64,000 nucleotides of DNA from Microbacterium sp. JZ31 (lineage in GTDB: Bacteria; Actinomycetota; Actinomycetes; Actinomycetales; Microbacteriaceae). The position numbers and the translations under genes are program-made. How positions within the stretch are numbered: the stretch's first letter is position 1; every line of letters begins with the position of its first letter. The stretch lies in NCBI RefSeq assembly GCF_016805985.1, contig NZ_CP017661.1, positions 124,001 through 188,000 on the forward strand, read 5' to 3'. Below are positions 18,069 through 27,649 of the stretch, one piece after another. The notes under the pieces are model-generated. The model worked only from the letters and a program-made list of their open reading frames with translations. It had not been told where the DNA came from and ran no database searches.

Positions 18069-18470
18069 TCAGCGTCCCGACGCCCAGGCTCCGAGACGCG
18101 CGACGTCGTCCGCCGCGAGCACCGCGCCGAGCGAGACGGCGCCGTCGTATCCGGTCGCGTAGGCGAGAAGCCACGATCCGGGATCCTGTCCCTCCGCGAG
18201 CGGGGCGATCGTCGAGTCGGCGGAGGGGGCGTCGGCGCGGAACAGGAAGGCGAGCGGATCGCCCGCGACGGTCTCCAGGATCGTCGCGCGTCCCGCGGCC
18301 GCATCGCGCAGATCGTCGAGGCGGAACGTCGCTCCGTCGGCGAAGCGGGCGCAGGGCACCGTCCGGCGCCCGAGCACGCCGGGCGCCTCGACGGTCACGA
18401 CCTCGGCGGTCGTGCCGCCGCCCGACCACGGGCCCGCGGGCAGCGGGTGCTCCGCGCGACGTCCGAACAC
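18069..18470 (-). CDS. Hypothetical protein downstream of purL
   Basis: This 133-residue soluble protein is not recognised. It is rich in Ala, Gly and Asp with no membrane segment or known motif. It begins 4 bp after the stop of the small membrane protein gene at 18475-18645, so it is probably the third gene of the purL transcript. Codon use is like its neighbours. Confidence 0.6.
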   Translation of the reverse strand: MFGRRAEHPLPAGPWSGGGTTAEVVTVEAPGVLGRRTVPCARFADGATFRLDDLRDAAAGRATILETVAGDPLAFLFRADAPSADSTIAPLAEGQDPGSWLLAYATGYDGAVSLGAVLAADDVARLGAWASGR

Positions 18471-18474
18471 CGGA

Positions 18475-18645
18475 TCAGCCCAGCAGCAGGGCGAACACGG
18501 TCGCGCCGCCGCCCGTGACGAGCAGGGCGCCGATCACCACCCATGCGACGATGCGGATGCGGCGGTTGCGGCGCTCCGACCAGAGGTCCGCCGCCTCGCC
18601 GTCGGCCTCGAGCTCGGAGTGGTTGATCCGCGTCGGATCGGTCAT
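18475..18645 (-). CDS. Small single-span membrane protein
   Basis: The 56-residue protein has a polar, acidic N-terminus ([21 protein letters not shown]), a basic RRNRRIR stretch and one membrane helix (about 33-55). Its ATG overlaps the purL stop as ATGA, which argues for translation. The topology rule puts the N-terminus in the cytosol. Function is unknown. Confidence 0.7.
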   Translation of the reverse strand: MTDPTRINHSELEADGEAADLWSERRNRRIRIVAWVVIGALLVTGGGATVFALLLG

Positions 18646-20966
18646 GACGCCACCGGCTCCACGACGGTCGGGCCGAAGGCGGCGGGAAGCGTGCCCGTCG
18701 ACAGCGCGCGCAGCTCGGCGACCGGCACGGTGAACAGGTCGGTCACCTCGAGCGCCGGGCCCTCCGCGTCCGAACCGGCGTCCGTCACGCCGATGCGCAG
18801 CACGGGGTAGCCCCGGCCCTCGCACAGCCCGCGGAACTTCACGTCCTCCTCGCGGGGGACCGTGACGATCACGCGCCCGGTGGACTCCGAGAACAGCGCC
18901 GTGGCGGCGTCGACGCCGTCGCGCTCCATGAGCTCGCGCAGCCACACGCGCGCGCCCACGCCGAAGCGCAGCACCGCGTCGACGAGCGCCTGGGCGAGGC
19001 CGCCCTCCGACAGGTCGTGCGCGCTCGAGACGAGCATCTCGTCCTTGGCGGCCTGGATGAGGCCAGCCAGCCTCCGCTCGCCCGCGAGGTCGACCTTCGG
19101 CGGGCGCCCGCCGAGGTGGCCGTGGATCGTGCCGGCCCACGCCGATCCGTCCAGCTCGAGGCCGGTGGTGCCGAGCAGGTAGATGTTCTCGCCGGCGTCC
19201 TGCCATCCGCTCGGGATGCGGCGCGCGACGTCGTCGATGATGCCCAGCACGCCGACGACGGGCGTCGGGTGGATCGGGACGTCGCCGGTCTGGTTGTAGA
19301 ACGACACGTTGCCGCCCGTGACGGGCACGCCGAGCTCGAGGCACGCGTCCGACAGGCCGTCCACGGCCTGCGAGAACTGCCACATCACCTCGGGGTTCTC
19401 GGGAGAGCCGAAGTTCAGGCAGTCGGTGACGGCGGTGGGCATGGCGCCCGTGACGGCGACGTTGCGGTACGCCTCCGCGAGGGCCAGCTGCGCGCCCGCG
19501 TACGGGTCGAGCTGGCAGTAGCGGCCGTTCGCGTCCGTCGCGATCGAGACGCCCAGGCCCGACTCCTCGTCGACGCGGATCATGCCCGCGTCGTCGGGGA
19601 AGGCCAGGGCGGTGTTGCCGAGCACGTAGTAGTCGTACTGGTTCGTGATCCAGCCGGCGTCGGCCAGGTTCGGCGACGCGGTCAGCTTCTTCAGCTGGTC
19701 GAGGATCTCCTCGCCCTCTGCGGGGCGGGTGAGCGACGCGGCCGAGTCGGCCTGGAGGGCGTCGAGCCAGGCGGGGTACGCGACGGGGCGCTCGTAGACC
19801 GGGCCGTCGACCGCGACGGTCGTGGGGTCGACGTCGACGATCGTCTCGCCGTCCCACGTGATGACGAGGCGGCCGTCTCCCGTGACCTCGCCGAGCACGC
19901 TGGTCTCGACATCCCACTTCTTCACGACCTCGAGGAACGCGTCGAGCTTCTCGGGCGCGACGATCGCCATCATGCGCTCCTGCGACTCGCTCATCAGGAT
20001 CTCCTCGGCCGTGAGCGAGGGGTCGCGCAGCAGCACGTTGGTGAGCTCGACGTTCATGCCGGATCCGCCGTTGGCGGCGAGCTCGCTCGTGGCGCACGAG
20101 ATGCCCGCGGCACCGAGGTCCTGGATCGCCTCCACCAGGTCGTCCTTGTACAGCTCGAGGCAGCACTCGATGAGCACCTTCTCGGCGAACGGGTCGCCCA
20201 CCTGCACCGCGGGGCGCTTGGTGGGGCCGCCGTCGGCGAACGTGTCGGAGGCGAGGATCGACGCGCCGCCGATGCCGTCGCCGCCCGTGCGGGCGCCGAA
20301 CAGCACGACCTTGTTGCCCGCGCCGGTGGCGTTGGCGAGGCGGATGTCCTCGTGCCGCATGACGCCGACGGCGAGCGCGTTGACGAGCGGGTTCGCCTGG
20401 TAGACGCCGTCGAACACGGTCTCGCCGCCGATGTTGGGCAGGCCGAGGCAGTTGCCGTACGACGAGATGCCCGACACGACGCCGTGCACGACGCGCGCGG
20501 TGTCGGGGTGGTCGATCGCGCCGAAGCGCAGCTGGTCCATGACCGCGACGGGGCGGGCGCCCATCGAGATGATGTCGCGCACGATGCCGCCGACGCCGGT
20601 CGCGGCGCCCTGGAACGGCTCGATGTACGACGGGTGGTTGTGCGACTCGACCTTGAACGTGACGGCCCAGCCCTCACCCACGTCGACGACGCCGGCGTTC
20701 TGGCCCATGCCGACCATCAGGCGCTGCTTCATCTCGTCCGAGACCTTCTGCCCGAACCGGCGCAGGTAGATCTTGCTGGACTTGTAGGAGCAGTGCTCCG
20801 ACCACATCACGGAGTACATCGCCAGCTCGCCCGAGGTGGGGCGGCGGCCGAGGATCTCGCGGATCCTCTCGTACTCGTCGGGCTTCAGACCCAGCGCCTC
20901 GTAGGGCTGCTCGCGCTCGGGCGTGGCGGCCGCGTTGGCGACGGTGTCGATGGTGGGGATGGTCAC
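18642..20966 (-). CDS. purL: Phosphoribosylformylglycinamidine synthase subunit PurL
   Basis: The 774-residue protein is the small-type PurL, which makes FGAM from FGAR, ATP and ammonia delivered by PurQ with PurS, in de novo purine synthesis. The PurM-like N-terminal domain is clear ([19 protein letters not shown], then [26 protein letters not shown]), and the second half repeats the fold ([30 protein letters not shown]). GTG 20966 is preferred, with GAGGAG eight bases upstream; an open frame reaching 21068 would overlap the divergent gene's start. purQ and purS are not adjacent. Confidence 0.96.
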   Translation of the reverse strand: MTIPTIDTVANAAATPEREQPYEALGLKPDEYERIREILGRRPTSGELAMYSVMWSEHCSYKSSKIYLRRFGQKVSDEMKQRLMVGMGQNAGVVDVGEGWAVTFKVESHNHPSYIEPFQGAATGVGGIVRDIISMGARPVAVMDQLRFGAIDHPDTARVVHGVVSGISSYGNCLGLPNIGGETVFDGVYQANPLVNALAVGVMRHEDIRLANATGAGNKVVLFGARTGGDGIGGASILASDTFADGGPTKRPAVQVGDPFAEKVLIECCLELYKDDLVEAIQDLGAAGISCATSELAANGGSGMNVELTNVLLRDPSLTAEEILMSESQERMMAIVAPEKLDAFLEVVKKWDVETSVLGEVTGDGRLVITWDGETIVDVDPTTVAVDGPVYERPVAYPAWLDALQADSAASLTRPAEGEEILDQLKKLTASPNLADAGWITNQYDYYVLGNTALAFPDDAGMIRVDEESGLGVSIATDANGRYCQLDPYAGAQLALAEAYRNVAVTGAMPTAVTDCLNFGSPENPEVMWQFSQAVDGLSDACLELGVPVTGGNVSFYNQTGDVPIHPTPVVGVLGIIDDVARRIPSGWQDAGENIYLLGTTGLELDGSAWAGTIHGHLGGRPPKVDLAGERRLAGLIQAAKDEMLVSSAHDLSEGGLAQALVDAVLRFGVGARVWLRELMERDGVDAATALFSESTGRVIVTVPREEDVKFRGLCEGRGYPVLRIGVTDAGSDAEGPALEVTDLFTVPVAELRALSTGTLPAAFGPTVVEPVAS

Positions 20967-21067
20967 GCGGGAGGCTCCTCGACGGGCGGCGGGCCGGACG
21001 GGAGTCAAGTCTATCCGCGCGCGGCATATCGCCCGGCCGGGTCGGGTCCCGCGGATACGCTCGAGCA

Positions 21068-22684
21068 ATGGCCCGACGCGACCTCGACCTGATCCGCAAC
21101 GTCGACGAGGCGCTGCGGGGCGACGCGTTCGACCTGCTGGCGTACGCGTCGAACGTGCTCGAGATGCTGCGGCGGCCGCTCGACTCGGAGGGCCGCCCCG
21201 TCAGCGGCATGCCCACGCTCGGCGACATGGTCGACCGCACGCTCGCCGACGCCGTGCGGCAGTCCGACGCGCTGCTGCTCGCCATGGCGACGCTGCTCGA
21301 CGGCTCCGGATCGGCCGACACCGCGCTCGCGGCGCGGATCCGGGCCGAGGCCGGCGGCCGGTGGCGGCTGCCGGACTGGATCGCGCAGGGCGGCGCGCCG
21401 CGGATCACGGGGACCGCGGCGTTCGACCACGTGCTCGGGGCGGACGCGACGATCCTCATCGGCGCGACGCTCGCGGACGGCACGCCCGCCACCGCGACGG
21501 TCTTCATCGACAGGGACGCGGGCGGCCTGATCGCCGACGCCTTCCTCGCCCCCGAGACGCTGGAGGCCGCGCTCGCCGCCGGCGCCCGTGGCGTCGACGC
21601 GGACGAGTTCCCGCGTGCCGAGATCGCGCCGGCCGACGCCCGAGCGCGCATCGAGCGGGCGATCGCGGACGACCTGGCGCTCGATCCTCCGCTCGTCACG
21701 GCGACGTGGCCGGCGTGCCGCCCGCTGCTGGCCTGGATCCTGCGGGCGCTGCCGGAGGGCGGCGAGGACTTCCCCCGGGCCGACGCGGACCCCGCCGGGG
21801 ACGACGAGCTGGCGGCCGCGATCGCGCAGCGGCTCGCCGGATCCGAGCGGCACGCGCGCACGCTCATCGCGCTCAACCGCGAGCACAGCGGTGCCGGCGA
21901 CCCGAGGCAGTGGAGCGACACGTTCGTCGAGACGCTGCTGCTCGACCTGCTGCCGTTCGAGGAGACGGCGCAGGCCGATCCCGACGGCGTGGTGGACGCG
22001 CTGCGCGCCGCGATCGAGGAGGGGCACCGCCGTGCAGGGGTGGCGGAGCGCCTCACGCGCGCGTCGCTCGATGCGGTCGACCAGCTCGAGGACTCCCTGC
22101 GGCACCTGCTGGAGTTCGACGACGACCCCGCCGGGCGCGGGGACGAGCTCGCGTCGCTGGCCGTGCGGGTCGGCGGCCGCCGGCACCTCGACGCGCTCGA
22201 CGCGATCCCGATCACGCGCGTCGTGCCGGACCACCGCGGCATGGATGATCGTGCCCGCGCCGGTCTCGAGACCGTGCGCGGTCTCGTGGAGCGGGCGTGC
22301 GCGGAGGTGTTCGGCGATCCCGAGCTCGCCGTCTCGGCCGCCCGTATCGCCGATCTGCTCGCGGAGGCCGACGCCCGCCTGTTCGCCAAGGGCAAGCCCG
22401 AGCTGGCCGCCGCCGCGATCACATGGATCGCGGGCACGGCGAACGGCGCGTTCGAGCCGGCCGGTCCCGCGCAGCCCGCCGCGCTCATGGCCGCGCTGGG
22501 CCTGCGCGGCGGCACTCCCGCCGGCCGGGCGGGCGCATACCTCGCGGCGCTCGGCGTCGAGGACCCCGATGCGTGGCCCGCGCTCCCGGCTCTCGGCGAT
22601 CCGTCGCTGCTCACCTCCCGCACGCGCCGCGAGCTCATCCGCCGTCGCGACGAGGCGCGCGCGGCCGACGGCCCGCCCGCGTAG
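21068..22684 (+). CDS. Unknown 538-residue protein, divergent from purL
   Basis: The protein has no signal peptide or membrane span and a very high Ala/Asp/Leu content. The region from about residue 395 ([35 protein letters not shown] and onwards) resembles the DUF6398-type helical segment found at the end of some SEC-C-linked proteins; this is a tentative recognition. The first 380 residues are unrecognised. It is transcribed away from purL across about 100 bp that must hold both promoters. No function can be stated. Confidence 0.7.
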   Translation: MARRDLDLIRNVDEALRGDAFDLLAYASNVLEMLRRPLDSEGRPVSGMPTLGDMVDRTLADAVRQSDALLLAMATLLDGSGSADTALAARIRAEAGGRWRLPDWIAQGGAPRITGTAAFDHVLGADATILIGATLADGTPATATVFIDRDAGGLIADAFLAPETLEAALAAGARGVDADEFPRAEIAPADARARIERAIADDLALDPPLVTATWPACRPLLAWILRALPEGGEDFPRADADPAGDDELAAAIAQRLAGSERHARTLIALNREHSGAGDPRQWSDTFVETLLLDLLPFEETAQADPDGVVDALRAAIEEGHRRAGVAERLTRASLDAVDQLEDSLRHLLEFDDDPAGRGDELASLAVRVGGRRHLDALDAIPITRVVPDHRGMDDRARAGLETVRGLVERACAEVFGDPELAVSAARIADLLAEADARLFAKGKPELAAAAITWIAGTANGAFEPAGPAQPAALMAALGLRGGTPAGRAGAYLAALGVEDPDAWPALPALGDPSLLTSRTRRELIRRRDEARAADGPPA

Positions 22685-22747
22685 CCCGCGCCTCCCTTCA
22701 GCGGAATCGACTTCAGCGGAATCGCCGTCCGCGCGGAGCGCGGGCGG

Positions 22748-23785
22748 TCAGGCGATACGCGTGCCGGTCGGCAGGCGGCCGGCGGGCGTGCGCGTGCGCG
22801 CCCACGCCCACCACAGCGCACCCGCCGCGAGCAGCACGTGGATGGCGAGCCCGACGAACCAGCTCGGGGTCGACGACGCGAGGATGCCCTCGGGCGTCGG
22901 CGCCACCTGGCCCTGCGGCCCCTCGCACTCGTCGTACACCGGGTGCGGCTCGGGCGTCTGCTGCGCGAAACGGATGCCGAGCTTGATCTGGCCGAAGAGG
23001 TCGACGGGCATGCCGTTGCGATCCAGCGTCGTGGGCGTCGCATCCGCCAGGATCACATACGGGTTCGCGGCCAGGAAGCCCCACACGAGGTCGAACCGCG
23101 GCGTCTCCGACCGGAACGTCTCCCACTGCCCGCACTCGTACGGCGGCTCGCCCTCGTACACGAGGTAGCGGTTCTCCATGACGACCTCGGTGCGCACGGC
23201 CGCGCCGCCCAGGCCGAACGCGATCAGCGTGCCGATGCTCAGGGCCGCCACCGCCAGGTAGGTCACCGCGACCGAGAACAGCGGTCGCGCCAGCACGCCG
23301 GACAGTCCCACGCCGATCGCGGCGACCACGCCCACCTCGGCTGTCAGCACGAGCAGCGACACCACGATCACGCCGGGCGCGCTGCCGCCCGCGATCGTCG
23401 CGACCAGGATGAAGGGCACGGCGACTGCGAGGAACGCCAGCCCGGTGACCCAGGCCGCGAGGAACTTGCCGAGCACGATCTGCCCGGCCGTGGCCAGCGT
23501 GACCTGGACGGGCGCGAGCGTGGCGGCGTCGCGGTCGCCGTTGATCGCATTGCCGCTCAGGGCCGGCGACACGAGCGTCGCCAGCAGCAGCACGAACAGC
23601 ACGACGATCGAGTACACGAGGCCGCCCACCGCGTCCCAGTTGCCCGAGACCAGGAACGCGAGCACGGTCACGATCAGCAGCAGCACGGCGAACACGCCCA
23701 GGAGGACGTACCAGGCGACGCTGCGCACGCGCTGGCGCAGCTCGAGGCCGACGATCGTGCCGAGGCCGCTCAGATAGGTGCTCAC
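22748..23785 (-). CDS. ABC-2-type transporter permease
   Basis: The 345-residue membrane protein has hydrophobic segments near residues 25-45, 55-75, 105-130, 140-165, 175-195 and close to the C-terminus (WFVGLAIHVLLAAGALWWAWA). It is the membrane half of an exporter with the ATPase encoded immediately upstream; its GTG start overlaps the ATPase stop (GTGA). A large loop of about residues 205-315, containing two Cys, probably faces outside. ABC-2 pairs of this type often give drug or peptide resistance, but the substrate is unknown. Confidence 0.87.
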   Translation of the reverse strand: MSTYLSGLGTIVGLELRQRVRSVAWYVLLGVFAVLLLIVTVLAFLVSGNWDAVGGLVYSIVVLFVLLLATLVSPALSGNAINGDRDAATLAPVQVTLATAGQIVLGKFLAAWVTGLAFLAVAVPFILVATIAGGSAPGVIVVSLLVLTAEVGVVAAIGVGLSGVLARPLFSVAVTYLAVAALSIGTLIAFGLGGAAVRTEVVMENRYLVYEGEPPYECGQWETFRSETPRFDLVWGFLAANPYVILADATPTTLDRNGMPVDLFGQIKLGIRFAQQTPEPHPVYDECEGPQGQVAPTPEGILASSTPSWFVGLAIHVLLAAGALWWAWARTRTPAGRLPTGTRIA

Positions 23786-24735
23786 GACGCGCGCTCCTCC
23801 GGTGTGCCCAGCCCCAGGAACGTCTGCTCGAGCCGCCCCGTGACGGGAGCGAACTCCACCACGGGGAGGCCGGCCGCGACGAGCGACGCGAGGCAGGCCG
23901 CCGCGATCTCGTCGGAGGCGAACGGCACGACGAGGTCGCTGCGATCGCGGCGCACGGTGGAGACGTCGACGCCCACGCCGACGAGCGCGGTGACGAACTC
24001 CCCCGACGCCGCCGGATCCCGGCCGGGCAGGAAGCGGATGCGCCACTCGCGCGTGCCCGATCCGGCCCGCGCGACCTGGTCGTCCGCCACCGTCGCGCCC
24101 TTGACCATGTACACCGCGCCGTCCGCGATCTCCTCGAGCTCGGAGAGCACGTGGCTCGAGACCAGGATCGTGCGCCCGTCCGCCGCAAGTCCCCGCAGCA
24201 GCACGCGCAGTTCGATGCGCGCCTGGGGATCCAGCCCGGACGCGGGCTCGTCCAGCAGGAGCACGGCGGGGTCGTGCACCAGTGCGCGTGCCAGGCCCAG
24301 ACGCTGCTTCTGGCCACGAGAGAGCACGCGCGCCGGGCGGTCGGCCAGGTCGACCAGACCCACGAGCCCGAGCAGCTCCGCTGCCCTGGCTGCCGCGCGC
24401 TCGCGCGGCAGGTGGTACAGCCGTCCGGTGACGATAAGCGTCTCGCGAGCGGTGAGGGACGGCCACGCGCCGAGCGCGTCGGGCATCCAGCCGATGCGCG
24501 CCCGCACGTCCGCGGTCCCCTCGACCGGGTCGGATCCCGCGATCCGCACGGATCCCGCGTCCGGGCGCAGCAGCGAAGCGAGCATCAGCAGCAGGGTGGT
24601 CTTGCCGGAGCCGTTGGGCCCCACGAGCGCCGTGACCCTGCCGGCCGGCGCCTCGAACGTCGCGTCGGACACCGCGTGCACGTCGCCGAAGGAGCGCCGG
24701 AGGCCGCGGGCGACGATGCCGGGGGTGTCTGCCAC
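23782..24735 (-). CDS. ABC transporter ATP-binding protein (ABC-2 exporter, CcmA/DrrA type)
   Basis: The 317-residue protein has a complete ATPase domain: Walker A GPNGSGKTT, Q-loop replaced in part (IGWMPDALGAWPSLTARE), signature LSRGQKQR in place of LSGGQ, Walker B VLLLDEPASGLDP and the switch His in VSSHVL. The ~95 residues after the domain are the usual C-terminal extension. It pairs with the permease downstream through a 4-bp overlap. It diverges from the amino-acid importer at 24929. Confidence 0.92.
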   Translation of the reverse strand: MADTPGIVARGLRRSFGDVHAVSDATFEAPAGRVTALVGPNGSGKTTLLLMLASLLRPDAGSVRIAGSDPVEGTADVRARIGWMPDALGAWPSLTARETLIVTGRLYHLPRERAAARAAELLGLVGLVDLADRPARVLSRGQKQRLGLARALVHDPAVLLLDEPASGLDPQARIELRVLLRGLAADGRTILVSSHVLSELEEIADGAVYMVKGATVADDQVARAGSGTREWRIRFLPGRDPAASGEFVTALVGVGVDVSTVRRDRSDLVVPFASDEIAAACLASLVAAGLPVVEFAPVTGRLEQTFLGLGTPEERAS

Positions 24736-24928
24736 GGCCAGAGCCTATGCCGCGGGCTGAGGACTCCGCACCCACTCAGCGGGACGGCGCGTCGCGCGAG
24801 ACGGAAGAAACACGGCGTCACGGCGGTTCGACATAAGGCGGGCACCGTGCTGAGCTGGTCCATCGGGCTCCGGCCCCGCACAGCACAGGGCCCCTCGCCC
24901 GAACGTCTTCTCCGAAGGATCCATCTCC

Positions 24929-25726
24929 ATGCGCATCACCCGCATCGCCACTGTGACCGTCGCCTCCACGGCCCTGCTCGTCCTGGCCGGCTGCAGCCAG
25001 CCCGCCGAGGAGGGCGCGACCGCCGACGGCCCCGCCGCGCTGTCGGACGGCACGCTCGTCGTCGCGACCGAGGGCACTTACCCTCCCTTCAGCTTCCACG
25101 CGGACGGATCGGGCGAGCTCACCGGCTACGACGTCGAGGTCGCGCGTGCCGTCGGCGAGAAGCTGGGCGTCGAGATCGAGTTCCAGGAGACGCAGTGGGA
25201 TGCGATCTTCGCCGGCCTCGACGCGGGCCGCTTCGAGACCATCGCGAACCAGGTCACGATCAACGACGAGCGCGAGGCGAAGTACACGTTCTCGACGCCG
25301 TACACCGTCTCGCCCGGCGTCATCGTGGTGCCGGAGGACGTCACCGACATCGCGTCGTTCGACGACCTCGACGGCAAGACGACGGCGCAGTCGCTCTCCA
25401 GCAACTGGTACGCGCTCGCCGAGGAGTCGGGCGCGCGGGTCGAGCCGGTCGAGGGCTGGGCACAGTCGGTCGAGCTGCTCGCGCAGGGCCGAGTCGACGC
25501 CACGGTCAACGACAAGCTCACCTACCTCGACTACGTCGCGCAGAACCCCGACGCCGGCCTGAAGATCGCGGCCGAGACGCCGGAGCAGGGCGAGATGGCG
25601 TTCGTCGTCACGAACGACAACGCCGAGCTCGCCGAGGCGATCGACGGCGCCCTCGCGGAGCTGTCGGAGGACGGCACGCTCGCCGAGCTGGGCGAGGAGT
25701 TCTTCGGCGAGGACGTCAGCGAGTAA
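24929..25726 (+). CDS. Polar amino-acid ABC transporter substrate-binding lipoprotein
   Basis: The 265-residue protein is a family 3 solute-binding protein. A signal segment ends in a lipobox LVLAGC (C22), and the mature part begins with the family's GTLVVATEGTYPPFSF, followed by GYDVEVARAVGEKLGVEIEF. A GAAGGA site precedes the ATG. With the permease (25865) and ATPase (26511) it forms a PAAT importer, probably for a polar amino acid such as cystine or glutamine; the ligand cannot be fixed from sequence. The 193 bp upstream hold its promoter and that of the divergent ABC-2 pair. Confidence 0.93.
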   Translation: MRITRIATVTVASTALLVLAGCSQPAEEGATADGPAALSDGTLVVATEGTYPPFSFHADGSGELTGYDVEVARAVGEKLGVEIEFQETQWDAIFAGLDAGRFETIANQVTINDEREAKYTFSTPYTVSPGVIVVPEDVTDIASFDDLDGKTTAQSLSSNWYALAEESGARVEPVEGWAQSVELLAQGRVDATVNDKLTYLDYVAQNPDAGLKIAAETPEQGEMAFVVTNDNAELAEAIDGALAELSEDGTLAELGEEFFGEDVSE

Positions 25727-25741
25727 CGCAGCTGTCGCGAG

Positions 25742-25800
25742 GCGTGCCCCACTTCGCGCGCCGATATCCGGGCGCGATATCGGCGTCAAGTGGGACACGC
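25742..25800. repeat. Long imperfect palindrome between binding-protein and permease genes
   Basis: Arms GCGTGYCCCACTT and GCCGATATC are repeated in inverted order around a 7-base loop; 21 of 22 arm positions match, with a 5-versus-3-base internal bulge. It begins 15 bases after the binding-protein stop and ends 64 bases before the permease start. It could act as an attenuator or RNA stabiliser, or be a dispersed palindromic repeat of this genome. Confidence 0.7.
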
Positions 25801-25864
25801 TGATCCGCGTTCCGGCACAGACTGGTAACGCGCGGCCCGGCCGCGCGCGGAGAGGGGGAGCCGG

Positions 25865-26524
25865 ATGGACTGGCAGCTCATCGGCGAAGCCTTCTGGCCG
25901 CTGCTGCTCGGAGGCCTGACCGGCACGATCCCGCTGACGCTGGCGTCGTTCGCGCTGGGACTGGTGATCGCGCTCGGCATCGCCCTGCTGCGGCTGTCGC
26001 CCAACCCGGTGCTGTCGTGGATCGGCCGCGCCTACGTCTCGGCGATCCGCGGCACGCCGCTGCTCGTGCAGCTGTTCGTGATCTTCTACGGTCTGCCGTC
26101 GCTCGGCGTCACGCTGCCGCCCTGGCCGTCCGCGATCATCGCGCTGTCCATGAACGTCGGCGGCTACGCGGCCGAGATCATCCGCGCCGCGATCCTCTCG
26201 GTGCCGCGCGGGCAGTGGGAGGCTGGCTACACGGTCGGCATGTCGAACGCCGTGACGCTGCGCCGGATCATCCTGCCGCAGGCCGCGCGCGTGAGCGTGC
26301 CGCCGCTGTCGAACACGTTCATCTCCCTGGTCAAGGACACGTCGCTGGCGTCGACGATCCTCGTCACCGAGATGTTCAAGGAGGCGCAGCGGATCGCGGC
26401 CTTCTCGAGCGAGTTCATGACCGTCTACATCCTGGCGGCGTTCATCTACTGGCTGTTCTGCACGGTGCTCGCCGCGGTCCAGGACCGCGTGGAGAGGAGG
26501 CTCGACCGCTATGTCGCCCACTGA
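25865..26524 (+). CDS. Polar amino-acid ABC transporter permease
   Basis: The 219-residue membrane protein has the His/Glu/Gln-type permease layout with about five spans and the conserved blocks [21 protein letters not shown] and the EAA-like loop [43 protein letters not shown] site precedes ATG 25865. Its end overlaps the ATPase start by 14 bp. With only one permease gene, it probably works as a homodimer. Confidence 0.93.
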   Translation: MDWQLIGEAFWPLLLGGLTGTIPLTLASFALGLVIALGIALLRLSPNPVLSWIGRAYVSAIRGTPLLVQLFVIFYGLPSLGVTLPPWPSAIIALSMNVGGYAAEIIRAAILSVPRGQWEAGYTVGMSNAVTLRRIILPQAARVSVPPLSNTFISLVKDTSLASTILVTEMFKEAQRIAAFSSEFMTVYILAAFIYWLFCTVLAAVQDRVERRLDRYVAH

Positions 26525-27338
26525 GGACGCACCGCTCGACCCCCGTCTCGCCGAGCTGCCGCCGACCGACCCGAGCATCGAGACGCCGCTGCTGCGCGCG
26601 ATCGACGTGCGCAAGAGCTTCGGAGACCACGAGGTGCTGCGCGGCATCGACCTCGAGGTGCGCCGCGGCGAGGTCGTGGCGCTGATCGGACCGAGCGGCT
26701 CGGGCAAGACGACCGTGCTGCGCTCGCTGAACGGACTGGAGACGCCGGATGCCGGCACGCTCGCGTTCGCCGGCGGACCGCGGGTCGACTTCGCGCGCGG
26801 CGTGACCACGTCCGAGCGGTTCGCCATCCGCGACCGCTCGGCGATGGTGTTCCAGCATCACAACCTCTTCCCGCACCGCACGGTGATCCAGAACGTCATC
26901 GAAGGGCCGGTGACGGTGCAGCGCGAGCCGCGCGCGGAGGCCAACGCCCGCGCGGAGGAGCTGCTCGACCGCGTCGGTCTCGCGGCGAAGCGCGACGCAT
27001 ATCCGCACGAGCTGTCCGGCGGCCAGCAGCAGCGCGTCGGCATCGTGCGCGCGCTCGCGCTGCGTCCCGATCTGCTGCTGTTCGACGAGCCGACCTCCGC
27101 GCTCGATCCCGAGCTCGTGGGTGAGGTGCTGCTCGTCATGAAGGAGCTCGCGGACGAGGGCTGGACCATGGTCGTCGTGACGCACGAGCTGCAGTTCGCG
27201 CGAGAGGTCGCCGACGAGGTGCTGTTCCTCGACGGCGGCGTCGTGGTCGAGCGCGGCTCCGCGGATCAGATCTTCCGCGAGCCCAAGAACGAGCGCACGC
27301 GGCGCTTCCTCGACCGGATCCTGCGGCCCTTCTCCTGA
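26511..27338 (+). CDS. Polar amino-acid ABC transporter ATP-binding protein
   Basis: The 275-residue ATPase shows Walker [10 protein letters not shown], the PAAT-type Q-loop [22 protein letters not shown], signature LSGGQQQR, Walker [14 protein letters not shown] and the switch His in VTHEL. A ~28-residue acidic and proline-rich leader precedes the domain; ATG 26511 lies inside the permease gene. It is the last gene of the importer operon. Confidence 0.94.
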   Translation: MSPTEDAPLDPRLAELPPTDPSIETPLLRAIDVRKSFGDHEVLRGIDLEVRRGEVVALIGPSGSGKTTVLRSLNGLETPDAGTLAFAGGPRVDFARGVTTSERFAIRDRSAMVFQHHNLFPHRTVIQNVIEGPVTVQREPRAEANARAEELLDRVGLAAKRDAYPHELSGGQQQRVGIVRALALRPDLLLFDEPTSALDPELVGEVLLVMKELADEGWTMVVVTHELQFAREVADEVLFLDGGVVVERGSADQIFREPKNERTRRFLDRILRPFS

Positions 27339-27649
27339 CGTCCCGGTGCGCGTGACCCGCCCGCGCGGCCGCGCGCGATCCGCACGCGCCACCGCGCGCG
27401 ATCCCGAGGCTCGGCGCGGCGGCCGCCCGCGCCCGAAAGTTTTCCCGAACTCGCGTAACCGATCCGGGGTGACCGCGTCTCTTCAGGTGAAGACGTCGCC
27501 AGACGGGCGGTGCTGGGGGGCACCATCGTCAGGCTGTGCGATCAGATCCCGAATGATCGCCGGGGTCCGGATGCCTCGGGGGAGGACACATCCGGACCCT
27601 GACTCTTCCTTCCGGCGGCGGTGTCTTCGCCCTCGGGCGGTGCCCTCGA
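27339..27649. other. Intergenic stretch between convergent genes
   Basis: These 311 bp separate the amino-acid importer from a reverse-strand gene. They hold the hairpin at 27564-27598 and otherwise very GC-rich sequence with no credible gene. A short AT-richer patch (AAGTTTTCCCGAAC, near 27436-27449) could be part of a promoter, but nothing follows it that I can support as a gene. Confidence 0.5.
27564..27598 (+). terminator. Stem-loop in convergent intergenic region, probable terminator
   Basis: GGTCCGGATG and its exact complement CATCCGGACC form a 10-bp stem, and CCTC/GAGG inside the loop can extend it. Forward-strand TGACTCTTCCTTCC follows, a weak T-rich tail. It lies about 225 bp after the ATPase gene and 52 bp beyond the end of the reverse-strand gene, so it may serve both directions. 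Confidence 0.55.

Noticed and set aside
24736..24928. Possible riboswitch before the amino-acid importer.
   Set aside because: I found no conserved aptamer pattern; the region looks like a simple divergent promoter.
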